Shown here: positions 14,072 to 21,577 of the stretch, piece after piece | How the letters are laid out: the number at the start of each line of letters is the position of its first letter | Position numbering within the stretch: the first letter of the stretch is position 1 | Assembly: GCF_025464955.1 (NCBI RefSeq) | Contig: NZ_JAODNM010000126.1 | Location: 1-64,000, forward strand | Reading direction: 5' to 3' | Length of the DNA: 64,000 nucleotides | DNA from: Amycolatopsis sp. | Lineage (GTDB): Bacteria > Actinomycetota > Actinomycetes > Mycobacteriales > Pseudonocardiaceae | The notes under the pieces: generated by a model | What the model saw: only the letters and a program-made list of their open reading frames with translations | The model's database searches: none | What the model was told of the DNA's origin: nothing | Made by a program: the position numbers and the translations under genes

Positions 14072-15234
14072 CCTACCGAGACGACCGCCGCGCCGACCGC
14101 GTCGCGGCGGCCGAACAAGCCCGCGCCGACGCCGACGCGGCCAGCGCCCGGCGGGTCCGCGAGGCCGCCGCGACAGCGGAGCAGGCCCTGCACGTGCGGG
14201 CCGCGCTGGCCGAGCAGGCCCGCACCGAGAAGGCCGAGCGCGACGCCCGCAACACGGCCAAGCGCGACGCCCGGTCGGCGCGGCTGGCCGCGCTGACCAA
14301 GACCACCCGGGCATGGGCGACAGAGCACGCGGTGGACCTGCTGATCTACCCACTCGCGGTCGCGTCGGCCGTGATGGCGATCCCGTCCATGGGGATCTAC
14401 GGGTTCCAGGTGTACCGGTCGGCGACCGGCGGGGTCCTGCCCCTGCTCTCCGAACTCGGGATGTGGAGTTTCGCGATCGCCGTCATGGTGTCGCGGACCC
14501 GGCACCCCGAGCGGCCCGTGTGGGCACTGCAGCTCGGTCTGTGGGTGTTCGCCGGTGCCGGGTTCGCGCTCAACGTGGTGCACGGACTCGCGGACGGGTG
14601 GTCGTCGGCGGTGGTGATGGGCGCGGCCTCGATCGCCGGGGTTGTCGCCCACCAACTGCTCACCGCCTCACCGCGCCGCTCGGCAGCCGAGCGGGCCGAA
14701 GCCCGGATCGCCCGGCAGGCCGCGAGCAAGACCAACCGGATCCGGCTGGCCGCTGTGCGTACCGCGGTCGCCGACATCGACGCCAAGGGCAACGTTGCTC
14801 TGCTGTTCGCGCCGGGCCGGTACACGATCGGCCGCACCGGCCGGCTCGCCCCCGCGACGGTCGCGGGGTTGCCGGTCGATCCGATCGAGGACCTGTCCGA
14901 CGCGATCGGCGACGAAGTAGCCGCGTGGCTGGCCGAGCAGGATCGACCCTCGATCGACCCGCCCACCGGCCCGGTCGACGACCGCCCGGGTGGGGCCGAT
15001 CGAGGGCCGATCGCGACCCTCGACCCCGACGACGACCAGCGGAAATCGAACCGCCGACCGGACTCGATCCCGAGCCCGACCGTGCGATCGATGGACGACC
15101 TGCGAGCCGAACTGGACGCGCTGATCGAGGCCGATCCCGCCGCGATCAACCTCTCGGCCAACTCGATCCGCAAGGCCCTGCGGTGCTCGCCCAAGCGTGC
15201 ACAGCAACTGCGCAACGAACGCCGCCCCAAGTAA
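14068..15234 (+). CDS. Spd-like (DUF2637-like) membrane protein
   Basis: The product is 388 residues from the ATG at 14068 (ATGA overlap, GGGGAGAG upstream). Residues 1-80 form a long Ala/Arg/Glu coiled coil (AAEQARADADAASARRVREA). Four transmembrane helices follow at about 84-108, 118-140, 152-175 and 180-200. The C-terminal part is a Pro/Asp-rich linker ending in an HTH-like segment (NLSANSIRKALRCSPKRAQQ). This layout matches the DUF2637/Spd membrane proteins that act with TraB in intramycelial plasmid spread. The gene lies directly before the translocase gene. Confidence 0.65.
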   Translation: MTYRDDRRADRVAAAEQARADADAASARRVREAAATAEQALHVRAALAEQARTEKAERDARNTAKRDARSARLAALTKTTRAWATEHAVDLLIYPLAVASAVMAIPSMGIYGFQVYRSATGGVLPLLSELGMWSFAIAVMVSRTRHPERPVWALQLGLWVFAGAGFALNVVHGLADGWSSAVVMGAASIAGVVAHQLLTASPRRSAAERAEARIARQAASKTNRIRLAAVRTAVADIDAKGNVALLFAPGRYTIGRTGRLAPATVAGLPVDPIEDLSDAIGDEVAAWLAEQDRPSIDPPTGPVDDRPGGADRGPIATLDPDDDQRKSNRRPDSIPSPTVRSMDDLRAELDALIEADPAAINLSANSIRKALRCSPKRAQQLRNERRPK

Positions 15235-15248
15235 CCACCCCCGCCAGC

Positions 15249-15282
15249 GGGGTGGGTGCCGACCTCGATCGGCACCCACCCC
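15249..15282. terminator. Terminator-like hairpin before traB
   Basis: Arms 15249-15262 and 15269-15282 pair perfectly over 14 bp (GGGGTGGGTGCCGA / TCGGCACCCACCCC) with the loop CCTCGA. A smaller overlapping hairpin precedes it. It would separate the small-gene transcript from traB. Confidence 0.6.
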
Positions 15283-15350
15283 GTCACCCCTCGATCCCCG
15301 CTGGACTACCCGGACGCAAGCGCGCGTCGATCACGGAAGGAACCGCCACG

Positions 15351-17537
15351 GTGAACACCACCGACGACCACGACGACCGGCGCGAGCTGGCTCAAGTCCA
15401 CTACCTGCCCGCCACCGGCCAGACCGAACCGATCGAAGGCGAGATCGTCTCCGAGGAGGAGTACCAACGCGCGAGGCTCGCGACCCAGCGGGGCCGCCAG
15501 CTCGCCCGCTACGCGGGCTACAAGAGCGACCTCGTCACCGTCGGGCGGGTCACGAAGAAGGTCGTCACCCACGACCGCACCAAGACCGCGGGCAAAGCGT
15601 TGATCCGCAACGCCTACTACCCGATCCAGGGCACCGGCGTCGTCGTCAAGCGGTGGCGCGACACCCACGGCGCCAACCGCTACGAGCGGATGATGCGCCT
15701 GGCCGAGGTCGACGGGAACCACGAGCGGCTCATGGAGTGGGAGACCCGCGACGTCGCGGAGAAGCAGAAGCGTCACGACCGCGTCATGGACTGGGTGAAG
15801 TCCCCGTTGGAGCTGGTCAAGGCCGCCGCGCTCGGCACTGTCGCGTTCGCGGGACTGCTGCTGGTCCTGGGCATTCTCCTGGCCATCGCCCGCAAGGACG
15901 CCGGCGACATCCTCGCCCCGATCACCGCGGTGGTCGACGCGGTGGCGTTCGTGGTGTGGTTCGTCATCGCCTACGGTGCGTTTCTGCTGCTCGCAGGGAC
16001 CGCCGCGGGGCTGCTCTACCTGTGGAACACCGGTCGAACCCACGCAGAGGCACCTGGCTGGGTCTCCACCGGCACGGCCACCGGCGAGGGCCGGGACCTG
16101 GTCCCGGACGAGGGCGCGATCATGAACGCGCTGCGCAACCTCAACCTCGCCCCGCTCAACCGCAAGATCAAGGAAGGGTGGCAGCCGCGGTGGGTCCAGG
16201 GCACCGGCCGCGACGGTAAGGGGTGGCGCACCCAGCTCGAACTGCCACCGGGCGTCACCGTGGAGATGATCAACGAGAAGAAGGCCGTCCTAGCGCACAA
16301 CCTGGTGCGCCTGCCCGTCGAGGTGTGGCCCACCGAGCCGAAACGCCAGCCCGGCGTACTGGACCTGTGGGTCGCTGACCAGGGAATCCTCTCCGGACCG
16401 GTCGACCCGTACCCGCTGCTGACCGAGGGCACCGCGGACTACTTCACTGGCGTACCAATCGGGGTGGACCAGCGCGGCGGGCAGGTCGTCGGCAAGCTCA
16501 TGGCCAGCAACTACGCCGTCGCCGGGATCATGGGCTCGGGCAAGACGTCCCTGGTCATCAACCTGCTGTGCGGGGCGATGCTCGACCCGCTGGTCGACAT
16601 CGAGGTCTACGTCATGGCCTACAACGCCGACTACGACCCGATGAAGCGCCGGCTGCGCACGCTGGTCAAGGGCGACGAGGACGAACACATCGTCGCGGCG
16701 ATGAACGCGCTGCGAGCCCTGCGCAGCGAGGTCACCCTGAAGGGAAAAATCCTCTCTGAGCTGGGCGGAGACGAGACGAAGCTGACCCGCAAGATGGCGC
16801 TGGCCGACCCTCGGATGCGCCCGAAGGTCGTGGTGTTCGACGAGTGCCAGGAACTGTTCCGGCACGAGAAGTTCGGCGAGGAGGCCAAGCAGCTCGCGAT
16901 CAAGGTGATGATGAAGGCCCGCAAATGCGCCATCACGCTGGTGTTCGTCACCCCCGCACCCAGCGCGGACAGCCTGCCGCGTGACCTGGCCAAGACGGTG
17001 TCGCACGCCGTGTGCTTCGCCATCGGTGACCACGTCGGCAATGACGCGATCCTCGGTACCGGGTCGCACAAGGCCGGGATCACCGCGACCAGCCTGGTCG
17101 CCGGTGAGGACATCGGCACCGCCATGGCCAGCGGTTTCGCCGCCCGCGCCGGTCTGCTGCGCACCCACCACATCCGCAAGCACGCCGGCGTCGACGAAAT
17201 CACCCCGATCGTGGACCGGGCCGTAGGCCTGTGCGAGGACGCGAACGTCACGACCGGGACCACCCGCACCGTGACCGAGGAACGGGACCTGTTCGACGAC
17301 CTGGCCGAGGTCCTCGGTGACACCCCCGTGCGGGCCGCTGACGTCCCGGCCCGGCTGCGCACGCTCGCCCCCGACTACCAGCCCTACGACGACCTCGACG
17401 GCAAGACCTTGCGTGAACTGCTCGCGGCCGAGGACATCCGCCCGCCCTCGACCAACCGGGCCTACCCCATCGATCCGGTGACTATCCGTGAGTACATCGC
17501 CGAGCGGGACCACCTCGACAACGACGACGAGGACTAA
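15351..17537 (+). CDS. TraB/FtsK-type DNA translocase
   Basis: The product is 728 residues. The GTG at 15351 was chosen for GGAAGGAAC upstream; the frame is open far upstream but overlaps the Spd-like gene. It has an N-terminal soluble part, two membrane helix regions at about 150-180 and 195-228, then an FtsK/SpoIIIE motor. Walker A is AGIMGSGKTSLVI near residue 392 and Walker B is KVVVFDECQELF near 490. The C-terminus carries a small winged-helix-like end (DGKTLRELLAAEDIRPP). Such proteins move double-stranded plasmid DNA between mycelial cells. TraB recognises octamer repeats near its gene, and a seven-copy octamer cluster follows immediately. Confidence 0.85.
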   Translation: MNTTDDHDDRRELAQVHYLPATGQTEPIEGEIVSEEEYQRARLATQRGRQLARYAGYKSDLVTVGRVTKKVVTHDRTKTAGKALIRNAYYPIQGTGVVVKRWRDTHGANRYERMMRLAEVDGNHERLMEWETRDVAEKQKRHDRVMDWVKSPLELVKAAALGTVAFAGLLLVLGILLAIARKDAGDILAPITAVVDAVAFVVWFVIAYGAFLLLAGTAAGLLYLWNTGRTHAEAPGWVSTGTATGEGRDLVPDEGAIMNALRNLNLAPLNRKIKEGWQPRWVQGTGRDGKGWRTQLELPPGVTVEMINEKKAVLAHNLVRLPVEVWPTEPKRQPGVLDLWVADQGILSGPVDPYPLLTEGTADYFTGVPIGVDQRGGQVVGKLMASNYAVAGIMGSGKTSLVINLLCGAMLDPLVDIEVYVMAYNADYDPMKRRLRTLVKGDEDEHIVAAMNALRALRSEVTLKGKILSELGGDETKLTRKMALADPRMRPKVVVFDECQELFRHEKFGEEAKQLAIKVMMKARKCAITLVFVTPAPSADSLPRDLAKTVSHAVCFAIGDHVGNDAILGTGSHKAGITATSLVAGEDIGTAMASGFAARAGLLRTHHIRKHAGVDEITPIVDRAVGLCEDANVTTGTTRTVTEERDLFDDLAEVLGDTPVRAADVPARLRTLAPDYQPYDDLDGKTLRELLAAEDIRPPSTNRAYPIDPVTIREYIAERDHLDNDDED

Positions 17538-17552
17538 CTCACCGCATGACCG

Positions 17553-17730
17553 AGTGCGCGGCCCGCGCGCCGCGCGAAAACCCTCGAAAACGGGGTTTCG
17601 CCAGCATCACGCGCTGGCCGCGCACTCGGTGCACTCGCGCACTTTGAGCAGATCACACCCAGTGCGCGGCCCGCGCACTGCCCGAATGACATAAACACTC
17701 CGTTTCCGGTCGCGCACTCACTCGCGCACT
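17553..17730. repeat. Seven-copy octamer array, candidate clt transfer site
   Basis: CGCGCACT occurs perfectly at 17619-17626, 17636-17643, 17672-17679, 17711-17718 and 17723-17730. Its complement AGTGCGCG occurs at 17553-17560 and 17661-17668. The pair at 17660-17680 forms a 21-bp palindrome with single-base centre. A hairpin at 17575-17600 also lies here. The array starts 15 bp after the TraB-like stop. TraB proteins of Streptomyces plasmids bind octamer repeats in the cis-acting transfer locus, so this is the best candidate site. An operator or replication role remains possible. Confidence 0.65.
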
Positions 17731-17838
17731 CGCCGAACCGCACCTGATCCGCCGCCGTCGACGACCCGACCGGGTCGCCGCGTCGGCACCCCTTGCCCTA
17801 AATCAGTCACACCCAGTAATCAACGGAAGGGGAATCCC

Positions 17839-18011
17839 ATGGGACGCAGCGCCACTGATGTGGACCTGACGCGGCTGGTCGTCGCCATGAAGACCCGACG
17901 GCACCACACCACCGCCGTCGGGCACCACTCGCCCGGTTCGTCGCCATGTGCCAGTGCGGGAAACGCATCCCCGCCGGCCAAGTCATGTGCTCGATCTGCG
18001 CCAACAAGTAA
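17839..18011 (+). pseudogene. Small zinc-finger-like gene with apparent frameshift
   Basis: The ATG at 17839 has a strong GGAAGGGGA site and starts MGRSATDVDLTRLVVAMKTR. After about 27 residues another frame carries a convincing end, LARFVAMCQCGKRI followed by VMCSICANK and TAA at 18009-18011, with four Cys in CxC...CxxC spacing. Joined by a one-base shift near 17920, the two would give a protein of about 57 residues. It is either a disabled gene, a sequencing error or a programmed shift. Confidence is low. Confidence 0.35.
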
Positions 18012-18037
18012 CCCGCCCACCCGAGAGGACACCACCG

Positions 18038-18235
18038 ATGGCCACCACCAAGACCCACCCGGCCGACTACGGCAGCCCGGCCGCGATCCGCCGCTACAAG
18101 AACGCCCGCCGCGCCCTGCTCGACAACCAGGAACACGAGATCGCCGCCGGGATCACCCGCGAGACCGCCACCTACCGGCGGCTCAACCGCGCCGTCAGCG
18201 ACGCCGCGAAGAACGTCCCGGCCTGGCGGCAGTAG
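18038..18235 (+). CDS. 65-residue hypothetical protein
   Basis: The ATG at 18038 follows GAGAGGACACC. The product is basic and helical (GSPAAIRRYKNARRALLDNQ, GITRETATYRRLNRAVSDAA). It could bind nucleic acid, but no family is recognised. It belongs to the second small-gene stretch after traB. Confidence 0.5.
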   Translation: MATTKTHPADYGSPAAIRRYKNARRALLDNQEHEIAAGITRETATYRRLNRAVSDAAKNVPAWRQ

Positions 18236-18281
18236 CCCCACTCCGCACCACACCGATCACCCGACCTCGACAGGAGAACCC

Positions 18282-18434
18282 ATGGCCGCCAACAAGATCC
18301 GCTTCGAGGACCTGCACCTGTGTATCGACGCGGACTGCCCGAACTGCGGATGGCCCGAACGCTGGTTCGCCCCCGCCACCCGCCTGTTCGGCTGCCCGAA
18401 GTGCACCCACACCTCCACCACCCGCGACGACTGA
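18282..18434 (+). CDS. 50-residue zinc-ribbon-like microprotein
   Basis: The ATG at 18282 follows CAGGAGAACC. The product has LCIDADCPNCGWPERWFAP and then FGCPKCTHTSTTRDD. The two CPxC knuckles 21 residues apart are typical of a zinc ribbon. It is probably a structural or nucleic-acid-binding microprotein of the element. Confidence 0.6.
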   Translation: MAANKIRFEDLHLCIDADCPNCGWPERWFAPATRLFGCPKCTHTSTTRDD

Positions 18435-18479
18435 ACCACCCGGCCGCGCCACCACCGGCGCACCACCGACAGGAGACCC

Positions 18480-18983
18480 ATGGACACACCGACCACGCCG
18501 CCGGACATCTTCGGCGACCGCGACTTCCGCGCCACCACCGGCGTTGACCGCGCCATCGCACAGATCGTGTCGCTCGCGCACCCCGACGACGGGTTCCACA
18601 TCACCGCCCCGCCCGGGGACAACCCGCGGTGGGCGCGGCGCCGGCCGAAGCCGCTCTACAGCCTCACCGCCGCGCTCGCCCTGAACATCCAGGTCGAGGT
18701 GCGGATCCTGCGTGACATCCGCGAGGCCCGCGGCGAGGGCCACACGTGGTGCGACATCGGCGACGCGCTCGACCTGCCTGGTGACGACGGCGACCGCGCG
18801 TCGGTCGCGTTCGACCGCTTCGCCCCACCGAGCGGGTTGTGGTGGACCTGCCGCGACTGCACCGCCCGGGTCCGCGACCACGGCCCCGACGACCCGCACC
18901 CCGACGACCGGGAGTCCGGGCACACCGCCGACTGTCCCCGGCACCGCGCCGAAGTCAACGCCTACCTCTCGGGGGACGAATGA
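18480..18983 (+). CDS. Hypothetical protein with C-terminal Cys/His cluster
   Basis: The product is 167 residues with ATG behind CAGGAGACCC. An N-terminal helical part includes ATTGVDRAIAQIVSLAHPDD and a region like a short HTH (GHTWCDIGDALDLPGDDGDRA). The C-terminus has WTCRDCTARVRDH and SGHTADCPRHRAEV, a probable C2-CH zinc site. Its stop overlaps the ATG of the nuclease gene. The role is unknown. Confidence 0.55.
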   Translation: MDTPTTPPDIFGDRDFRATTGVDRAIAQIVSLAHPDDGFHITAPPGDNPRWARRRPKPLYSLTAALALNIQVEVRILRDIREARGEGHTWCDIGDALDLPGDDGDRASVAFDRFAPPSGLWWTCRDCTARVRDHGPDDPHPDDRESGHTADCPRHRAEVNAYLSGDE

Positions 18984-19657
18984 GCAGTACCCGACTCCGC
19001 ACCGCGGCCGGGCTCGCGGCGGTCGCGGTGCTCACCTCCGCATGCCACCCGGCCGCCGCGGGCACCGCGCCGACCGCGTCCGGCCCGGCGGCGGGCAGCA
19101 CGGCCTACAGCATCCCGGCGGCGGTGACGGCGCTGGCGGGGTTGCAGGTCGCGCCGGCCGACACCGGGGCGCACTACAACCGCGCCGACTGGCCGCACTG
19201 GTCGACCGTTCCGGGCAGCCCGTGCGACTCCCGCGAGATGACGCTGAAAACCCAAGGCACCGGCGTCACCACCGGAGCGGGGTGCGCGATCACCGGCGGG
19301 AAGTGGACCAGCCCGTACGACGGGGTCAGCACCACCGACGCCCGCGTGCTCGACATCGACCACATGGTCCCGCTCGCCGAAGTCGCCCGCTCCGGACGCA
19401 TCGACGGCGGCCGGCGGGTCGGGCCGCGCGACTGGACCCGGGCCCAACGCCAGCACTACGCCAACGACCCGTCCGTGCTGGTCGCGGTCACCTTGACCAG
19501 CAACCGGCAGAAAGGCGACTCCGACCCGGCAGGCTGGCTGCCCAAGCACGACCGGTGCGACTACGTCGCGCACTGGGTCGCGGTCAAGGCCGCCTACTCG
19601 CTCTCGGTCGACCAGGCCGAGCACGACGCGATCGCCGCCGTACTCGCCCACTGCTGA
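18980..19657 (+). CDS. Secreted lipoprotein-type HNH nuclease (DUF1524-like)
   Basis: The product is 225 residues. The N-terminus is a signal peptide with a lipobox (AAVAVLTSAC, Cys at residue 22). The catalytic region holds DIDHMVPLAEV (about 114-124) and LTSNRQKGDSDPAGWLP (about 172-188), as in secreted HNH/DUF1524 nucleases. Two further Cys (SPCDS, GAGCAIT) may form a disulphide. It should act outside the membrane on DNA or RNA. On a conjugative element it may help entry, exclude competitors or supply nucleotides, which is inference. The ATG overlaps the previous TGA. Confidence 0.75.
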   Translation: MSSTRLRTAAGLAAVAVLTSACHPAAAGTAPTASGPAAGSTAYSIPAAVTALAGLQVAPADTGAHYNRADWPHWSTVPGSPCDSREMTLKTQGTGVTTGAGCAITGGKWTSPYDGVSTTDARVLDIDHMVPLAEVARSGRIDGGRRVGPRDWTRAQRQHYANDPSVLVAVTLTSNRQKGDSDPAGWLPKHDRCDYVAHWVAVKAAYSLSVDQAEHDAIAAVLAHC

Positions 19658-19695
19658 CACACCGCCATCTCACCCAACCGAAAGGATCCCGGTCG

Positions 19696-19986
19696 ATGGA
19701 CCGCAACGCCGTCAAGTCCGCGCTCGATGCCCTGGAAAAGAAGGTTAAACCCCACTTGTCGCTGTGGTTGGCGCTGAGCAGGGCAGGCAGTGCGCAGCGA
19801 GAACAGTGGACCGCTGACAAGTACAACGCCTTCTGCGACACCGCCCGCCACATCAACTATTTCAACGACAAGGTCGCCGCGTCTCGCAGTCGCGGTGAGG
19901 TGTCACCGTCGGCGGTGGCGAGTGCCGACAAGGTCATCGCGTGCACCAGGACGCTGGCCTCAGCGCACCGCATCAGCAAGTACTGA
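19696..19986 (+). CDS. 96-residue hypothetical protein
   Basis: The ATG at 19696 follows GAAAGGATCCCGG. The product is basic, all helical and soluble (AVKSALDALEKKVKPHLSLW, NAFCDTARHINYFNDKVAA, SAVASADKVIACTRTLASA). The codon choice is slightly less GC-rich than that of its neighbours. The function is unknown. A strong hairpin follows it. Confidence 0.55.
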   Translation: MDRNAVKSALDALEKKVKPHLSLWLALSRAGSAQREQWTADKYNAFCDTARHINYFNDKVAASRSRGEVSPSAVASADKVIACTRTLASAHRISKY

Positions 19987-20000
19987 ACCCCTCGAACCGT

Positions 20001-20041
20001 TGCCGGGCCGGTGGCCGAGCACTGCTCCCACCGGCCCGGCA
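20001..20041. terminator. Terminator-like hairpin upstream of the primase-polymerase gene
   Basis: Arms 20001-20014 and 20028-20041 pair perfectly over 14 bp (TGCCGGGCCGGTGG / CCACCGGCCCGGCA) around a 13-base loop. It separates the small-gene region from the replication genes. Confidence 0.6.
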
Positions 20042-20087
20042 GCCACCACACCACCCCCGCTTAACCCTCCACAGTGGAAGGACGCCC

Positions 20088-21008
20088 ATGGACACCCCAG
20101 ACACACCGATGCTGCACATGGCGCTCTACCTCGCCGCGATGGGCTGGCCGATCTTCCCGCTCCGCCCCGGCAGCAAGCAGCCCGCCGGACACGACGGCAA
20201 GAACTGCCCCGGCACCGGGCAGTGCGCCGACGGACACAGCACCTGGGAGAAGCGCGCCACCACCGACACCGACCGCATCACCCGGTGCTGGTCGGGCATC
20301 CCGTGGAACATCGGGATCGCCACCGGGCCCGCCGGGCTCGCCGTGGTCGACCTCGACGCCGCGAAGGACGGCGACGACCGGCCCGACGGGGTCGCCGCGC
20401 TGGCCGCGCTCGCCGACGAACGCGGCGGGCCCGTCCCGGACACGTTCGTCGTCATCACGCCGTCCGGCGGTCGGCACCTGTACTACACCGCCCCGGCAGG
20501 CACCCGGCTGCGCAACACCCAGGGCCACATCGCGCCGCACATCGACACCAGGGCGGGAGGCGGATACGTAGTAGGACCGGGCTCGGTCACCGAGGCAGGC
20601 ACCTACGAGTTCCTCGACGACTACGACCCGGCCGAGCTGCCCGGGTGGTTGGTCCAAGTGTGGGTCGAACGGCCCGTAGCGGCCAGCACAGCGCCCGTTC
20701 TGCTGCGCTCTGCTGACACCACCGCCTACGGAGCGGCGGCATTGCGGGGCGAGTGCGACCGGGTCCGTGGGGCCACGGCAGGTACCTGCAACGAGGTCGT
20801 GTCCTCGGCCGCGTACACCGTCGGCCGCAAGGTCGGCGGCCGGCTGATCGACCACGCCGCCGCACGTGCGGACCTGATCGCCGCCGGGGAAACCCTGGTC
20901 GGTCCGGAGGGCTGGCCGCACGACGTCCGCGACCTCGCCCGCGTCGTCGACGCCGGTCTCAAAGCCGGTGCGGAGAACAAGGTGACACACCGGGGACGGG
21001 CGTCCTGA
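20088..21008 (+). CDS. Bifunctional DNA primase/polymerase (Prim-Pol)
   Basis: The product is 306 residues with ATG behind GTGGAAGGACGCCC. The Prim-Pol (AEP-type) domain covers about residues 10-200: ALYLAAMGWPIFPLRPGSKQ, WNIGIATGPAGLAVVDLDAA with the metal-binding DLD, VITPSGGRHLYYT, and GGGYVVGPGS. The C-terminal helices contain GTCNEVVSSAAYTVGR. In AICEs and plasmids of this type the enzyme acts with a AAA+ helicase, here at 23711, to start replication. The two genes are separated by a methyltransferase cluster, an unusual insertion. Confidence 0.85.
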   Translation: MDTPDTPMLHMALYLAAMGWPIFPLRPGSKQPAGHDGKNCPGTGQCADGHSTWEKRATTDTDRITRCWSGIPWNIGIATGPAGLAVVDLDAAKDGDDRPDGVAALAALADERGGPVPDTFVVITPSGGRHLYYTAPAGTRLRNTQGHIAPHIDTRAGGGYVVGPGSVTEAGTYEFLDDYDPAELPGWLVQVWVERPVAASTAPVLLRSADTTAYGAAALRGECDRVRGATAGTCNEVVSSAAYTVGRKVGGRLIDHAAARADLIAAGETLVGPEGWPHDVRDLARVVDAGLKAGAENKVTHRGRAS

Positions 21009-21577
21009 TGATCGGGGATCTGCGGTTCGAGCCGACCGAGCGGATGGTCGTCGAGGACCGGACCGACCTGCTCGGCACCGCGGCCCTCGCGGTGTTCAAC
21101 CCGACCAGGTCGCACCGCTACCTGCTCACCCGGCGGTGGGATTCGGGGCCGGCGTTGGTGTTCGTGATGCTCAACCCGTCGACCGCCGACGCGTTCACCG
21201 ACGACCCCACCATCCGCCGGTGCGTCCGCTTCGCCCGCCGCGACGGGCACGGCGCGATCGCGGTGCTCAACCTCTACGCCCTGCGGGCCACCGATCCGCG
21301 CGAGCTCGACACACACCCCGACCCGATCGGGCCGGACAACGACGGCTTCATCCGCGCCATCACCGACGACGACACCGCCGGGCTGGTCGTCGCCGCGTGG
21401 GGAGCCCATACCCACGCCCGATCCCGGGCCAACGCGGTGACCCGGGCGCTGCGCACACGCCGGACCTCGCTGCGCTGCCTGGGCCTGACCCGCGACGGCT
21501 CGCCGCGCCACCCGCTCTACGTCCACCGCACCGCCCCGCTTCTGCCCTACACGACCGATTGCCGAGGAGACCGATGA
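21008..21577 (+). CDS. DUF1643-family protein
   Basis: The product is 189 residues; the ATG at 21008 overlaps the previous TGA. The DUF1643 pattern is plain: RYLLTRRWDSGPALVFVMLN, PSTADAFTDDPTIRRCVRFA, VLNLYALRATDPRELD, VAAWGAHTHARSRANAVTRA, CLGLTRDGSPRHPLYV. The biochemical role is not established as far as I know. It is often found in phages and mobile elements beside DNA-modification genes. Here it is coupled on both sides, with the primase and with the methyltransferase. Confidence 0.75.
   Translation: MIGDLRFEPTERMVVEDRTDLLGTAALAVFNPTRSHRYLLTRRWDSGPALVFVMLNPSTADAFTDDPTIRRCVRFARRDGHGAIAVLNLYALRATDPRELDTHPDPIGPDNDGFIRAITDDDTAGLVVAAWGAHTHARSRANAVTRALRTRRTSLRCLGLTRDGSPRHPLYVHRTAPLLPYTTDCRGDR

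Noticed and set aside
14313..15350. Open frame extending the TraB-like protein about 345 codons upstream
   Set aside because: It overlaps the well-supported Spd-like gene, reads as Arg/Pro-rich shadow sequence, and a GTG with a ribosome binding site sits at 15351.
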